From Clostridiales bacterium (GTDB taxonomy: Bacteria; Bacillota; Clostridia; Peptostreptococcales; NVVX01), in NCBI GenBank assembly GCA_021129785.1, contig JAJOKQ010000089.1:1-8622 (forward strand): DNA of 8,622 bases, given 5' to 3'. Position numbers and translations under genes: made by a program. Under the pieces are notes generated by a model. It saw only the letters and a program-made list of their open reading frames with translations. It had not been told where the DNA came from and ran no database searches. Positions 1 to 7,248 of this stretch are shown one piece after another. Within the stretch, counting starts at the first letter, position 1. The number at the start of each line of letters is the position of its first letter.

Positions 1-1
1 C

Positions 2-574
2 TTAACAATTGTATTTTTTAGCTTAACATCATATATAGTAGGATATTACACTTATCCATCAATAAATAAAAACAGTGATTTTATAGAACTTAACCACGAA
101 AGCAGCTTGTTGGATCTAGAAAATGCTGATCAAATGGAAAATAACAATGAAAAAGAGGAAGCGGCTAAAGAAAACTATCAGTTAGCAAGTCAAAATACAA
201 TAAGCATAAATGAGGAAACGAAAATAGTATTTAGGCAAAAATATACGATATGCAATTCAATAATTGAAGAAAGCAAACCTATATTCGCTTGGATTGGATT
301 AAGTGAAAAAAAACTTAGAGAAAGAATTATGAACTCACATCCTGATTGGGAAATTTTAAAATTTTCATCTGTAGAAGTGGTTTTGTATAAAGAAACTAAT
401 CATGTTCGTCCAAATTACTATTACGTAACCCAAGAAAATGGATATATAATAGTATACAGATATGACGAAACAAGAGGGGCAACTGCAGCCGATAAAACAA
501 ATGTTTTAATAACTACTCTACCTCAAATTGATCAAGATTTGATTAAAGGAGGAATATTACTAAAGAGCAAATAA
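2..574 (+). CDS. BofC C-terminal-domain membrane protein (5' partial)
   Basis: The frame is open from the left edge to the TAA at 572-574, giving 190 visible residues; the start is outside the window. A TTG at 107 could be mistaken for a start, but it has no convincing ribosome binding site, and the codons before it (2-106) encode a hydrophobic stretch (LTIVFFSLTSYIVGYY) that reads as the end of a membrane anchor. I therefore treat the gene as partial. After the anchor comes a charged, Glu/Lys/Asn-rich linker, then a domain resembling the BofC C-terminal region: a 'HPDWEILKF' stretch, a Tyr-rich strand (YYYVTQENGYIIVYRY) and a C-terminal 'LPQIDQDLIKGGI' segment. In Bacillus, BofC is an intercompartmental regulator of late sporulation acting on SpoIVB. 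Clostridial proteins with this domain often sit just upstream of ruvC, as here, and their role is not settled. The domain call rests on recalled similarity. Confidence 0.72.
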   Translation, partial: LTIVFFSLTSYIVGYYTYPSINKNSDFIELNHESSLLDLENADQMENNNEKEEAAKENYQLASQNTISINEETKIVFRQKYTICNSIIEESKPIFAWIGLSEKKLRERIMNSHPDWEILKFSSVEVVLYKETNHVRPNYYYVTQENGYIIVYRYDETRGATAADKTNVLITTLPQIDQDLIKGGILLKSK

Positions 575-853
575 GAAGTAAGGCAATTGCTCGAGGATTA
601 TAGTAGTTAATCTACATGAAATTACAATATTGATGACGTGGGATGTTTTAGCTGATGTGTTTTGCTAGTTTAAGAAAGCATATTAGCGAAGTATCTTTTT
701 TCATGATTTTTTAAAGTCTGATTATTACAAATTGATGAAAAATCTTTTAAATATCGCATTGGTAGTAAGTTTATGTTAAACTATTAAGAGAAGAAAATAT
801 TTTTGACATAGTCACTGTATGACATATTGAAAGAGTAACTGGAGGACAAAAAA
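575..853. other. Intergenic region upstream of ruvC
   Basis: These 279 bases separate the BofC-type gene from ruvC and contain no convincing gene. A weak hairpin (661-667 pairing with 684-690, one G-T wobble, 16-base loop) is followed five bases later by six T at 696-701. It could be a poor intrinsic terminator for the upstream gene. Nearer ruvC is a perfect TTGACA. I see no GAAC-N4-GTTC type LexA box, no tRNA and no recognisable riboswitch. Confidence 0.5.
803..830 (+). promoter_or_regulatory. Weak candidate promoter for ruvC operon
   Basis: A perfect -35 TTGACA lies at 803-808. The best -10 at acceptable spacing is TATTGA at 825-830 (16-base spacer), which matches only three of six consensus positions. 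A start from it would leave only about ten bases before the ribosome binding site. The heptamer TGACATA occurs twice here, at 804-810 and 820-826, so the -35 may instead be part of a repeated protein-binding site. Low confidence. Confidence 0.3.
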
Positions 854-1345
854 ATGATAATTATGGGAGTTGACCCTGGAATAGCAATTGTAGGATACGG
901 GATTCTAGAGTATAAAGGAAACAGCTTTAAAGTACTGGATTACGGCGCAATTACAACTGCTAGCAAAACACATACAGATAAGAGATTAAAAAAAATATAT
1001 GAAGAATTAATTTTACTTATTGAAAAATATAGGCCTGATGCTGTGGCTGTCGAGGAGCTTTTTTTTAACATAAATATTAAAACTGCAATGGTTGTAAGTC
1101 AAGCACGAGGAGTAATAGTATTAGCTGGTGCAAACAAAGATAAAGAAATTTTTGAATATACGCCATTACAAGTAAAGCAGGGTGTGGTGGGATATGGGAG
1201 AGCCGATAAAAAGCAAGTACAAGAGATGATAAAAATAATACTTAATCTTGAAAAAGCACCAAAGCCTGATGATGTAGCAGATGCTCTTGCAATTGCAGTC
1301 TGTCATGCCCATTCGAGAAATTTTAAGAATTTATTTAGGGTTTGA
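854..1345 (+). CDS. ruvC: Crossover junction endodeoxyribonuclease RuvC
   Basis: RuvC cuts four-way Holliday junctions symmetrically as a dimer, in concert with the RuvAB motor, during recombination and repair in the cytoplasm. The 163-residue product has the usual length and the RNase H-like fold signature. 'MGVDPG' carries the first catalytic Asp (D7), 'VAVEELFF' carries the catalytic Glu (E67), and the C-terminal 'KPDDVADALAIAVCHAH' carries two more acidic catalytic residues (D140, D143) and a conserved His (H151). All four metal-binding acids are present, so it should be active. The ATG at 854 is chosen because GGAGGA at 841-846 is well spaced; an in-frame ATG at 863 would remove residues before D7. 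It is the first gene of the ruvCAB block, with ruvA 24 bases downstream. Confidence 0.97.
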   Translation: MIIMGVDPGIAIVGYGILEYKGNSFKVLDYGAITTASKTHTDKRLKKIYEELILLIEKYRPDAVAVEELFFNINIKTAMVVSQARGVIVLAGANKDKEIFEYTPLQVKQGVVGYGRADKKQVQEMIKIILNLEKAPKPDDVADALAIAVCHAHSRNFKNLFRV

Positions 1346-1369
1346 TAAGAAAGAAATGGAGGGACAAGT

Positions 1370-1954
1370 ATGTTTGATTTTATGAGAGGAAGAGTTCATG
1401 AAATTGCTAACGATAAAATGATTATAGAGGTAAACGGTATTGGATATAAAATCAATAGCTCAATTACTAGTACTTCTTCAATAAAAATTGACGAAGAGAC
1501 GATGATATACACAAATATGGTAGTAAGAGAAGATGGGATAAAATTGTATGGATTTGTTAGCAAAGAGGAGCTAAATTTTTTTAATCTTTTGTTAACTGTA
1601 TCCAAAATTGGTCCGAAAGTAGCTTCTGCACTCCTTTCAACTTTTTCGCCAAGTAAACTGAGCATGTATATTTTAAACAAAGATTTTTTAGCAATTTCGC
1701 GAGCACCTGGAATTGGCAAAAAAACTGCAGAGCGAATTGTTCTAGAACTTAAAGACAAGGTCGAAAAACTTGGTTTAGAGCATGTTGAACAAGAAGTTAC
1801 AGATAGTGTTGTTGAGAGCAATGAAGTTTTAGAAGCGCTAATGGCTTTAGGATACTCGAGGTTTGAAAGCTCTAGAGCAATTAAGTCTACGCATGTTAAA
1901 AACGCAGATACATCAGAATTAATTAAAAAAGCGCTTAAATTCATATCTAAGTAA
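1370..1954 (+). CDS. ruvA: Holliday junction branch migration protein RuvA
   Basis: RuvA binds Holliday junctions as a tetramer and loads the RuvB motor for branch migration. The 194-residue protein shows the three family domains: an N-terminal OB-fold (about 1-62, beginning 'MFDFMRGRV' and containing 'VNGIGYKI'), a tandem helix-hairpin-helix domain (about 70-130, hairpins 'SKIGPKVA' at 78-85 and 'APGIGKKTAERIVLELKDK' at 112-130), and a C-terminal RuvB-contacting domain (about 150-194, 'EALMALGYSRFESSRAI') after an acidic flexible linker. The ATG at 1370 follows GGAGGG (1358-1363) at six bases. A later in-frame ATG at 1382 would cut off the first strand. The gene lies between ruvC and ruvB with short gaps, so co-transcription is likely. 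Confidence 0.97.
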   Translation: MFDFMRGRVHEIANDKMIIEVNGIGYKINSSITSTSSIKIDEETMIYTNMVVREDGIKLYGFVSKEELNFFNLLLTVSKIGPKVASALLSTFSPSKLSMYILNKDFLAISRAPGIGKKTAERIVLELKDKVEKLGLEHVEQEVTDSVVESNEVLEALMALGYSRFESSRAIKSTHVKNADTSELIKKALKFISK

Positions 1955-1970
1955 AATAATTCTTAATATT

Positions 1971-1978
1971 AAAGGTGG
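1971..1978 (+). promoter_or_regulatory. Ribosome binding site that sets the ruvB start at TTG 1987
   Basis: AAAGGTGG at 1971-1978 is a good match to the anti-Shine-Dalgarno and stands eight bases before the TTG at 1987. The longest open frame instead starts at a GTG (1975-1977) that lies inside this same motif and has no site upstream of it. The TTG is therefore the more likely initiation codon. Confidence 0.75.
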
Positions 1979-1986
1979 CAAGAAAA

Positions 1987-3006
1987 TTGGATAACTATGA
2001 AGAAAGAATAATTAGCGAACAACTACAAGATGAAGATGTTGTTGTTGATACAGGACTAAGACCGAAAACACTAAATACTTATATAGGACAAGAGAACATT
2101 AAAGAAAGACTTAGTATTTTTATAGAGGCAGCTAGAAATAGAGAGGAAGCACTAGACCATGTATTGCTGTACGGACCGCCAGGACTAGGGAAAACAACCC
2201 TATCACATATTGTGTCAAATGAGCTAAACGTTAATTTACGAATTACATCTGGACCTGCAATTGAAAGAGCTGGAGATTTAGCCGCTATTTTAACAAACTT
2301 ATCAGAAAATGACGTGCTATTTATAGACGAAATACATAGACTTAACCGTGCTGTAGAAGAAATCCTATATCCTGCTATGGAAGATTATGCATTAGATATT
2401 ATTATAGGAAAAGGGGCAAGTGCTAGGTCAATTAGAATTGATTTGCCTAGATTTACCTTGATTGGGGCTACAACTAGAGCAGGACTATTAACCTCACCAC
2501 TTAGAGATAGGTTTGGAATCATATGCAAACTGGAACTATACAATATAGAGCAGCTATCTAATATAGTAAAACGTTCGGCTTCGATTTTAGATGTATATAT
2601 TGATAACGGTGGAATAATTGAAATCGCTTCAAGATCAAGAGGAACACCGCGAATAGCTAATCGACTGTTAAAAAGAGTAAGAGATTATGCCCAGGTAAAA
2701 GCAGATGGGAAAATTACAAAAGAAGTAGCAAAAGAAGCGCTCGATCTCTTGCAAATTGATCCTTTAGGTTTAGATAATGTAGATAGAAAAATGATAAAAA
2801 AAATAATTAGCAATTTTGGTGGTGGACCTGTAGGGATAGACACTTTAGTGGCTACTACTGGTGAAGAAAGAAATACTATTGAAGATGTTTATGAACCTTA
2901 TCTTCTTCAACTTGGATTTATTAACAGAACACCAAGAGGTAGAATTGTAACAGAAAAAGCATATAGACATTTTGGAATTCCTTATATTGAGCAGGTGAAG
3001 GTATAA
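1987..3006 (+). CDS. ruvB: Holliday junction branch migration DNA helicase RuvB
   Basis: RuvB is the hexameric AAA+ ATPase that pumps DNA through the RuvA-bound Holliday junction. From the TTG at 1987 the product is 339 residues starting 'MDNYEERIISEQLQDED', like other RuvB N-termini; the longer GTG frame from 1975 adds four residues but lacks its own ribosome binding site. Visible motifs: 'LRPKTLNTYIGQ' near 24-35, Walker A 'GPPGLGKT' at 63-70, Walker B 'LFIDEIHRL' at 111-119, sensor 1 'TLIGATTRAG' at 157-166, the arginine-finger region 'SPLRDRFG' at 170-177, sensor 2 'GTPRIANRLLKRVRD', and a C-terminal winged helix ('GGGPVGIDTL' to 'TPRGRIVT'). All ATPase elements look intact. Its TAA overlaps the ATG of the next gene by one base (TAATG), implying translational coupling. 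Confidence 0.95.
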   Translation: MDNYEERIISEQLQDEDVVVDTGLRPKTLNTYIGQENIKERLSIFIEAARNREEALDHVLLYGPPGLGKTTLSHIVSNELNVNLRITSGPAIERAGDLAAILTNLSENDVLFIDEIHRLNRAVEEILYPAMEDYALDIIIGKGASARSIRIDLPRFTLIGATTRAGLLTSPLRDRFGIICKLELYNIEQLSNIVKRSASILDVYIDNGGIIEIASRSRGTPRIANRLLKRVRDYAQVKADGKITKEVAKEALDLLQIDPLGLDNVDRKMIKKIISNFGGGPVGIDTLVATTGEERNTIEDVYEPYLLQLGFINRTPRGRIVTEKAYRHFGIPYIEQVKV

Positions 3007-4679
3007 TGATTGATGAGAAAAAGAAATTCATTAAAGGAGCTAGACTTTTTTTTGTAATACTATTGGCTTTTATGATCTTAGTAGTGAACACAAAACCATC
3101 CTTGGGTGTAGACAAATCGGTAATGCCAGAATATATGAATATTGGACTATTCTTTAGAAGTTCTGAAAAAGCAATTGTTCACTTAGGCGCAGATTTAGGA
3201 TTTAATGTTAATAAAATTGTAAACGGACAAGAAGTAAATCTCTTTTCTGTTTTCGAAGAGACAGAAATATTTTTAAGGAAGGATGCACATTTTATAGGTA
3301 CAAGGGGTGATTTCTCAGAGTACCATGGAGACCCAGAAGAAGACCTTGCAATACTAACTTTGCAAGGGCCATACCACATACAAATTGGTAGTGGTTTTTC
3401 AAACTGGGTTGATGCTAACGAATTTTTAAATACTATAACCCTAACAGCTGATACACCATTTTTAGCTTACGAAAATGAGTGGAGAGTTTACGTAGGACTC
3501 TATACTACAGAAAAGAATGCCTCAAAAAGGGCGAGTGTTATAAGTTCAGCCTTAGGGTTGCCGACATCAGTAATTTTACCGTCAGCCAAACGAGTGCAGG
3601 TACTAAATGAACAAGGTAATCCAATATTCATGTTTGACTCCAGTTCACAAATTCATTTTGAGCCAATAGAGGATAAAGGTGAAATTGCACTAATTAGAGT
3701 TGACGGAAGAAAATATAGAGGGTCTATTACTGTAAAAAGGCAAGAAGGCAGTGATATGACTGTGATAAATAGAGTTTTACTAGAAGAATATTTGTATGGA
3801 GTAGTACCAAGGGAGATGCCTGCTTCGTGGCCAATAGAGGCACTTAAAGCGCAAGCTGTAGCAGCAAGAGGCTTTGCGGTAGCATCACTTGGGAAATTTG
3901 CTAGCTGGGGATTTAATTTATGTTCTACGGTGAATTCTCAAGTATATGGAGGATTTGATGCAGAAAATGATGCTACAACGCGTGCTGTACGTGAAACAAA
4001 AGCCCTACTTATGTTTCATAATGGAAAGGTAATAACGCCCTACTACCATTCAAACAGTGGTGGAAGAACTGAAGACACTGAAAACATTTGGTCGGCAGTT
4101 GTTCCATATATTAGAGGGATAGATGATCCTTTCTCGGAGAACGTAAAACATTCAGTGTGGTCTAAGAGCCTAACAGTAACAGAGATAGAGAAGATTCTAA
4201 AGAGCAGAAATGTTAATATTGGAGAAGTAATAGATATTACAGTTGAGGAAGTATCAAGAAATGGGCGCGTTCAAGCTTTAGTTATAAGTGGAACTAAAGG
4301 TGAGGAAATAATGCTAAAACAAACTAGCAGATTTGCTTTTGGACTACGAAGTTCGTGGTTTAGTGTAAGAAATAGCGATAGTGTAGAAAAGCAGGTTAAA
4401 AGCAGCGCAAATAGAGAACCTATATCAATTAATTTAGTAGGCAAGACTGTTATTTCTGCTACAGGAACCAGTACTATAACTAACAAAACAGAACTAAGCA
4501 TTTTTAATGGAGCTAAACATACTAAAGTAGACTTAACCCCAAGAGCTTATGTTTTTGATGGACGAGGTTTTGGTCATGGACTGGGAATGAGCCAACATGG
4601 AGCAAATATTATGGCAGAGAAAGGATTCACATTTAAAGAAATACTAATGCATTACTATACTGATATTGAGGTGAAATAG
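3006..4679 (+). CDS. SpoIID/LytB-domain protein, enlarged
   Basis: The 557-residue product has an N-terminal membrane anchor or signal (about 13-29, hydrophobic after 'KKKFIKGAR'), so most of it should lie outside the membrane. Residues about 232-380 form the SpoIID/LytB core: 'LLEEYLYGVVPREMPASWP' contains the expected catalytic Glu (E270) and is followed by 'EALKAQAVAAR', 'SQVYGG' and 'NSGGRTED'. The conserved C-terminal segment 'GRGFGHGLGMSQHGANIMA' is at about 519-536. SpoIID is a lytic transglycosylase acting on denuded glycan during engulfment; LytB-type relatives modify other peptidoglycan enzymes. At 557 residues this is much longer than a classical SpoIID (about 340). The extra N-terminal region (35-230) includes a SPOR-like stretch near 155-195. 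The CxxxHCQVY-type metal site reads 'CSTVNSQVY' (C306, S311), so it may not be the engulfment SpoIID. The start at 3006 follows AGGTG at 2993-2997 and is coupled to ruvB. Confidence 0.85.
   Translation: MIDEKKKFIKGARLFFVILLAFMILVVNTKPSLGVDKSVMPEYMNIGLFFRSSEKAIVHLGADLGFNVNKIVNGQEVNLFSVFEETEIFLRKDAHFIGTRGDFSEYHGDPEEDLAILTLQGPYHIQIGSGFSNWVDANEFLNTITLTADTPFLAYENEWRVYVGLYTTEKNASKRASVISSALGLPTSVILPSAKRVQVLNEQGNPIFMFDSSSQIHFEPIEDKGEIALIRVDGRKYRGSITVKRQEGSDMTVINRVLLEEYLYGVVPREMPASWPIEALKAQAVAARGFAVASLGKFASWGFNLCSTVNSQVYGGFDAENDATTRAVRETKALLMFHNGKVITPYYHSNSGGRTEDTENIWSAVVPYIRGIDDPFSENVKHSVWSKSLTVTEIEKILKSRNVNIGEVIDITVEEVSRNGRVQALVISGTKGEEIMLKQTSRFAFGLRSSWFSVRNSDSVEKQVKSSANREPISINLVGKTVISATGTSTITNKTELSIFNGAKHTKVDLTPRAYVFDGRGFGHGLGMSQHGANIMAEKGFTFKEILMHYYTDIEVK
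4668..4673 (+). promoter_or_regulatory. Ribosome binding site for queA TTG start
   Basis: GAGGTG at 4668-4673 lies within the last codons of the upstream SpoIID/LytB gene and eight bases before the TTG at 4682. There is no ATG or GTG near the family N-terminus, so this site supports TTG initiation and coupling to the upstream gene. Confidence 0.7.
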
Positions 4680-4681
4680 TT

Positions 4682-5707
4682 TTGAAAAAAGAAGATTTTG
4701 ATTTTGACTTACCACAAGAATTGATAGCACAAACACCATTAGAAAAAAGAGATTCATCCAGATTAATGGTGCTAGACAGAAAAACTGGGAATATTGATCA
4801 TTCTAGCTTTTATAAAATCATTGATTTTATGACTGAAGATGACTGCTTAGTACTAAACAATTCAAGAGTACTTCCAGCGAGGCTAATAGGAGAAAAAATA
4901 GGGACAAAAGGCAAGATTGAATTTCTACTACTCAAAAGGGTAGAGTTAAATACATGGGAAGTTTTAGTTAAACCTGGGAAAAAAGCAAAAGTAGGAGCAG
5001 AATTTCAGTTTGGAGAAGGGCTTTTAAAAGCAAAAATACTAAGAATAATTGATGAAGGTATTAGAGTTGTTAAGTTTGAGCACGATGGTGTTTTTGAGAG
5101 TATTATCGATGAACTTGGAGAAATGCCTCTGCCACCTTATATTACTACCGAGTTAAAAGATAAAGAAAGATATCAAACTGTATATTCAAAACATTCAGGC
5201 TCGGCAGCTGCTCCAACTGCAGGACTACATTTTACCAATGAGCTACTAGATAAAATTAAAGAAAAAGGCGTTAAAGTAGTCTATATAACTCTTCATGTTG
5301 GGTTAGGAACATTTAGACCAGTAGCAGTTGACAATATAGAAGAGCATAAAATGCATGCAGAATTTTATATGATTGATGAAGAAACAGCAAAAACAATTAA
5401 TGATGTAAGGAAAAAAGGTGGAAATGTGATAACAGTAGGGACAACATGCTGTAGAACATTAGAATCAGTTGCTGATGATAATGGGCAGGTTGAAGCAAGC
5501 AGTGGCTGGACAGATATTTTTATTTACCCAGGATATAGTTATAAAATTGTAACTAGCATGATCACCAATTTTCACCTACCTAAATCATCATTGGTTATGA
5601 TGATAAGCGCATTAGTGGGAAGAGAAAACATATTGAATGCATATAGGGTTGCAGTTGAAGAAAAATATAGATTTTTTAGTTTTGGAGATGCAATGTTTTT
5701 GAAATAA
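4682..5707 (+). CDS. queA: S-adenosylmethionine:tRNA ribosyltransferase-isomerase QueA
   Basis: QueA transfers and isomerises the ribosyl part of S-adenosylmethionine onto the preQ1 base already placed in tRNA, making epoxyqueuosine at the wobble position of GUN-anticodon tRNAs. The 341-residue product has the normal length and runs colinear with the family: 'FDFDLPQELIAQTPLEKRDSSRLMVLDR' spans the N-terminus (residues 6-33), then 'LVLNNSRVLPARLIG' at 56-70, 'MPLPPYI' at 148-154, 'GSAAAPTAGLHFT' at 173-185, 'HVGLGTFRPV' at 205-214, 'HAEFY' at 225-229 and 'TNFHLPKSSLVMM' at 295-307. Translation starts at a TTG, two bases after the previous stop codon. It is followed by tgt, the enzyme for the preceding step, as in many Firmicutes. 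No truncation is seen. Confidence 0.96.
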   Translation: MKKEDFDFDLPQELIAQTPLEKRDSSRLMVLDRKTGNIDHSSFYKIIDFMTEDDCLVLNNSRVLPARLIGEKIGTKGKIEFLLLKRVELNTWEVLVKPGKKAKVGAEFQFGEGLLKAKILRIIDEGIRVVKFEHDGVFESIIDELGEMPLPPYITTELKDKERYQTVYSKHSGSAAAPTAGLHFTNELLDKIKEKGVKVVYITLHVGLGTFRPVAVDNIEEHKMHAEFYMIDEETAKTINDVRKKGGNVITVGTTCCRTLESVADDNGQVEASSGWTDIFIYPGYSYKIVTSMITNFHLPKSSLVMMISALVGRENILNAYRVAVEEKYRFFSFGDAMFLK

Positions 5708-5725
5708 TACAAAAAAGATCTATTG

Positions 5726-5732
5726 AAAGGTG
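5726..5732 (+). promoter_or_regulatory. Ribosome binding site that sets the tgt start at ATG 5739
   Basis: AAAGGTG at 5726-5732 stands six bases before the ATG at 5739. An upstream in-frame GTG at 5730 is part of this motif and cannot use it, so the first three codons of the longest frame are probably not translated. Confidence 0.8.
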
Positions 5733-5738
5733 ACATGT

Positions 5739-6851
5739 ATGGCAATTAGATATGAATTGATAAAAGAATGTAAGCAGAGTGGGGCAAGACTAGGAAGGTT
5801 ACATACACCACATGGTGTAATTGAAACACCTATTTTTATGCCGGTAGGTACACAAGCTACTGTAAAAGCAATGACACCAGAAGAATTGAAGGACATTGAA
5901 TCACAGATTATACTAAGCAATACATATCACTTGTACTTGCGCCCAGGGCATAAATTGATTGAAAAAGCAGGCGGGCTACATAAGTTTATGGGATGGGATA
6001 GACCGATACTTACTGATAGTGGCGGATTCCAAGTGTTTAGCTTAGGAGATTTGAGGAAAATAAGAGAAGAAGGCGTTGAATTTAGATCTCATATAGACGG
6101 ATCTAAGCATTTTTTAAGCCCTGAAAAAGCTGTCGAAATTCAAAATTCTATAGGATCAGACATAATGATGGTATTAGATGAGTGTCCACCACCTGATGCA
6201 GATAGAGAGTATATTAGAAATTCCCTTAAGAGAACTACAAGGTGGGCTAAAAGGTGCAAAGAAGCACATGAGAATACTAAAGTGCAAGCGCTCTTTGGAA
6301 TAGTGCAAGGTGGCATGTTTGAAGACTTAAGAAGGCAAAGCGCAAGTGAATTGTTAGAACTTGATTTTCCTGGGTATGCGATTGGTGGACTAAGTGTAGG
6401 AGAACCAAAGCCTCTTATGTACGAAGTTTTAGACTATACTGTTCCTTTGCTTCCAAAACATAAACCAAGATACTTAATGGGTGTAGGAACACCAGATGCC
6501 CTACTAGAGGCTGTTATTAGAGGAATGGACATGTTTGATTGTGTACTACCAACAAGAATAGCAAGAAATGGTACTGCTATGACTAGTGAAGGCAAAGTGA
6601 TAATAAAAAATGCAAAGCATAAAGAATCGTTTATCCCACTAGACAAAGAATGTGGCTGCTATACTTGTAAAACATATACAAGGGCATATTTAAGACATTT
6701 ATTTAAGACTAACGAAATATTAGGGTTAAGGCTTATGACTTATCATAATCTGTATTTTATATTGCACTTAATGAAGGGCATACGAAAAGCAATATCAGGA
6801 GATAGGTTGTTAGATTTCAAAAAAGAATTCTATGAAAAGTATGGATATTAG
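5739..6851 (+). CDS. tgt: Queuine/preQ1 tRNA-guanine transglycosylase Tgt
   Basis: Bacterial Tgt exchanges guanine 34 of tRNA-Asp, -Asn, -His and -Tyr for preQ1, the step before QueA. From the ATG at 5739 the protein is 370 residues, the usual length, starting 'MAIRYELIKE'. Active-site Asp D93 is in 'LTDSGGFQVFSL', the covalent nucleophile D267 in 'MFDCVLPTRIARNG', and the zinc site is C305, C307, C310 ('CGCYTC') with H336 ('TYHNLYF'). The substrate-binding glycine stretch 'GYAIGGLSVGE' is at 212-222. All catalytic and metal residues are present. The start is decided by AAAGGTG at 5726-5732. It lies 31 bases after queA and is probably in the same transcript. No preQ1 synthesis genes (queC, D, E, F) are in view, so the base is either made elsewhere or salvaged. 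Confidence 0.97.
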   Translation: MAIRYELIKECKQSGARLGRLHTPHGVIETPIFMPVGTQATVKAMTPEELKDIESQIILSNTYHLYLRPGHKLIEKAGGLHKFMGWDRPILTDSGGFQVFSLGDLRKIREEGVEFRSHIDGSKHFLSPEKAVEIQNSIGSDIMMVLDECPPPDADREYIRNSLKRTTRWAKRCKEAHENTKVQALFGIVQGGMFEDLRRQSASELLELDFPGYAIGGLSVGEPKPLMYEVLDYTVPLLPKHKPRYLMGVGTPDALLEAVIRGMDMFDCVLPTRIARNGTAMTSEGKVIIKNAKHKESFIPLDKECGCYTCKTYTRAYLRHLFKTNEILGLRLMTYHNLYFILHLMKGIRKAISGDRLLDFKKEFYEKYGY

Positions 6852-6911
6852 TTACCAAGAGATTCAAAAAAAATTAATATAAAGGAATTTTCGTTTTTTT
6901 TTGTAGAATTG

Positions 6912-6920
6912 TGATATGAT
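6912..6920 (+). promoter_or_regulatory. Candidate extended -10 promoter for yajC
   Basis: TGATATGAT at 6912-6920 fits the extended -10 form TGnTATAAT with one mismatch. No good -35 is visible at the right distance, where the sequence is a T-rich run. It sits in the 133-base gap between tgt and yajC, so yajC may have its own promoter besides any read-through from the ruv-que operon. Confidence 0.4.
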
Positions 6921-6984
6921 TAGATTGATGTTTTTTGCTTGTTAGAGAATAAAAACTAAAATTAGATTTAGGAGGAATTTTATT

Positions 6985-7248
6985 ATGGAGCAATATACAA
7001 GTTGGTTACTACCTTTAGGGTTTTTAGGAGTTTTTTACTTTTTCCTTATTAGGCCTCAACAAAAGAAAGAGAAGAAGATTAAAGAAATGCGTTCAGCCTT
7101 AAAAGTTGGCGAAATGATTACTACTATTGGTGGTATATACGGTAAGATTGTTAACTTAAAAGAAGATTACGTTACTATTGAAGTAGGTTCAGAAAAAACC
7201 AAGATTGTAGTTACAAGATGGGCGATTGGAAGTATAGTTGAAAAGTAG
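6985..7248 (+). CDS. yajC: Preprotein translocase accessory subunit YajC
   Basis: YajC is a small inner-membrane protein that associates with SecDF and the SecYEG channel. Its precise function is still unclear. The 87-residue product has one N-terminal transmembrane helix (about 6-22, 'SWLLPLGFLGVFYFFLI') followed directly by the family signature 'RPQQKKEKK'. The conserved cytoplasmic domain then has 'LKVGEMITTIGGIYGKIV' (39-56), and the protein ends in 'TRWAIGSIVEK'. AGGAGG at 6970-6975, nine bases before the ATG, is a very strong ribosome binding site. The gene sits downstream of queA-tgt, as in many bacteria, but instead of secD the following sequence is a small membrane frame and the SCIFF locus; secDF could lie to the right of the window. 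Confidence 0.95.
   Translation: MEQYTSWLLPLGFLGVFYFFLIRPQQKKEKKIKEMRSALKVGEMITTIGGIYGKIVNLKEDYVTIEVGSEKTKIVVTRWAIGSIVEK

Noticed and set aside
661..701. Weak hairpin with six T downstream of the BofC-type gene as a firm terminator
   Set aside because: The stem has only seven pairs with a wobble, a 16-base loop and a five-base gap to the T run. It is noted in the gap entry only.
1396..1944. Long minus-strand open frame opposite ruvA
   Set aside because: It is an exact shadow of ruvA, with a Ser/Leu-rich composition typical of antisense frames and no ribosome binding site or family likeness.
4674..4681. preQ1 riboswitch controlling queA-tgt
   Set aside because: Only two bases separate the SpoIID/LytB stop from queA, leaving no room for a leader; none is seen before tgt either.
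6865..6903. A-tract and T-tract after tgt (C-A8 then T-run and G) as a terminator
   Set aside because: The possible stem is almost purely A-T with a long loop, and there is no GC core. I would not call termination from it.
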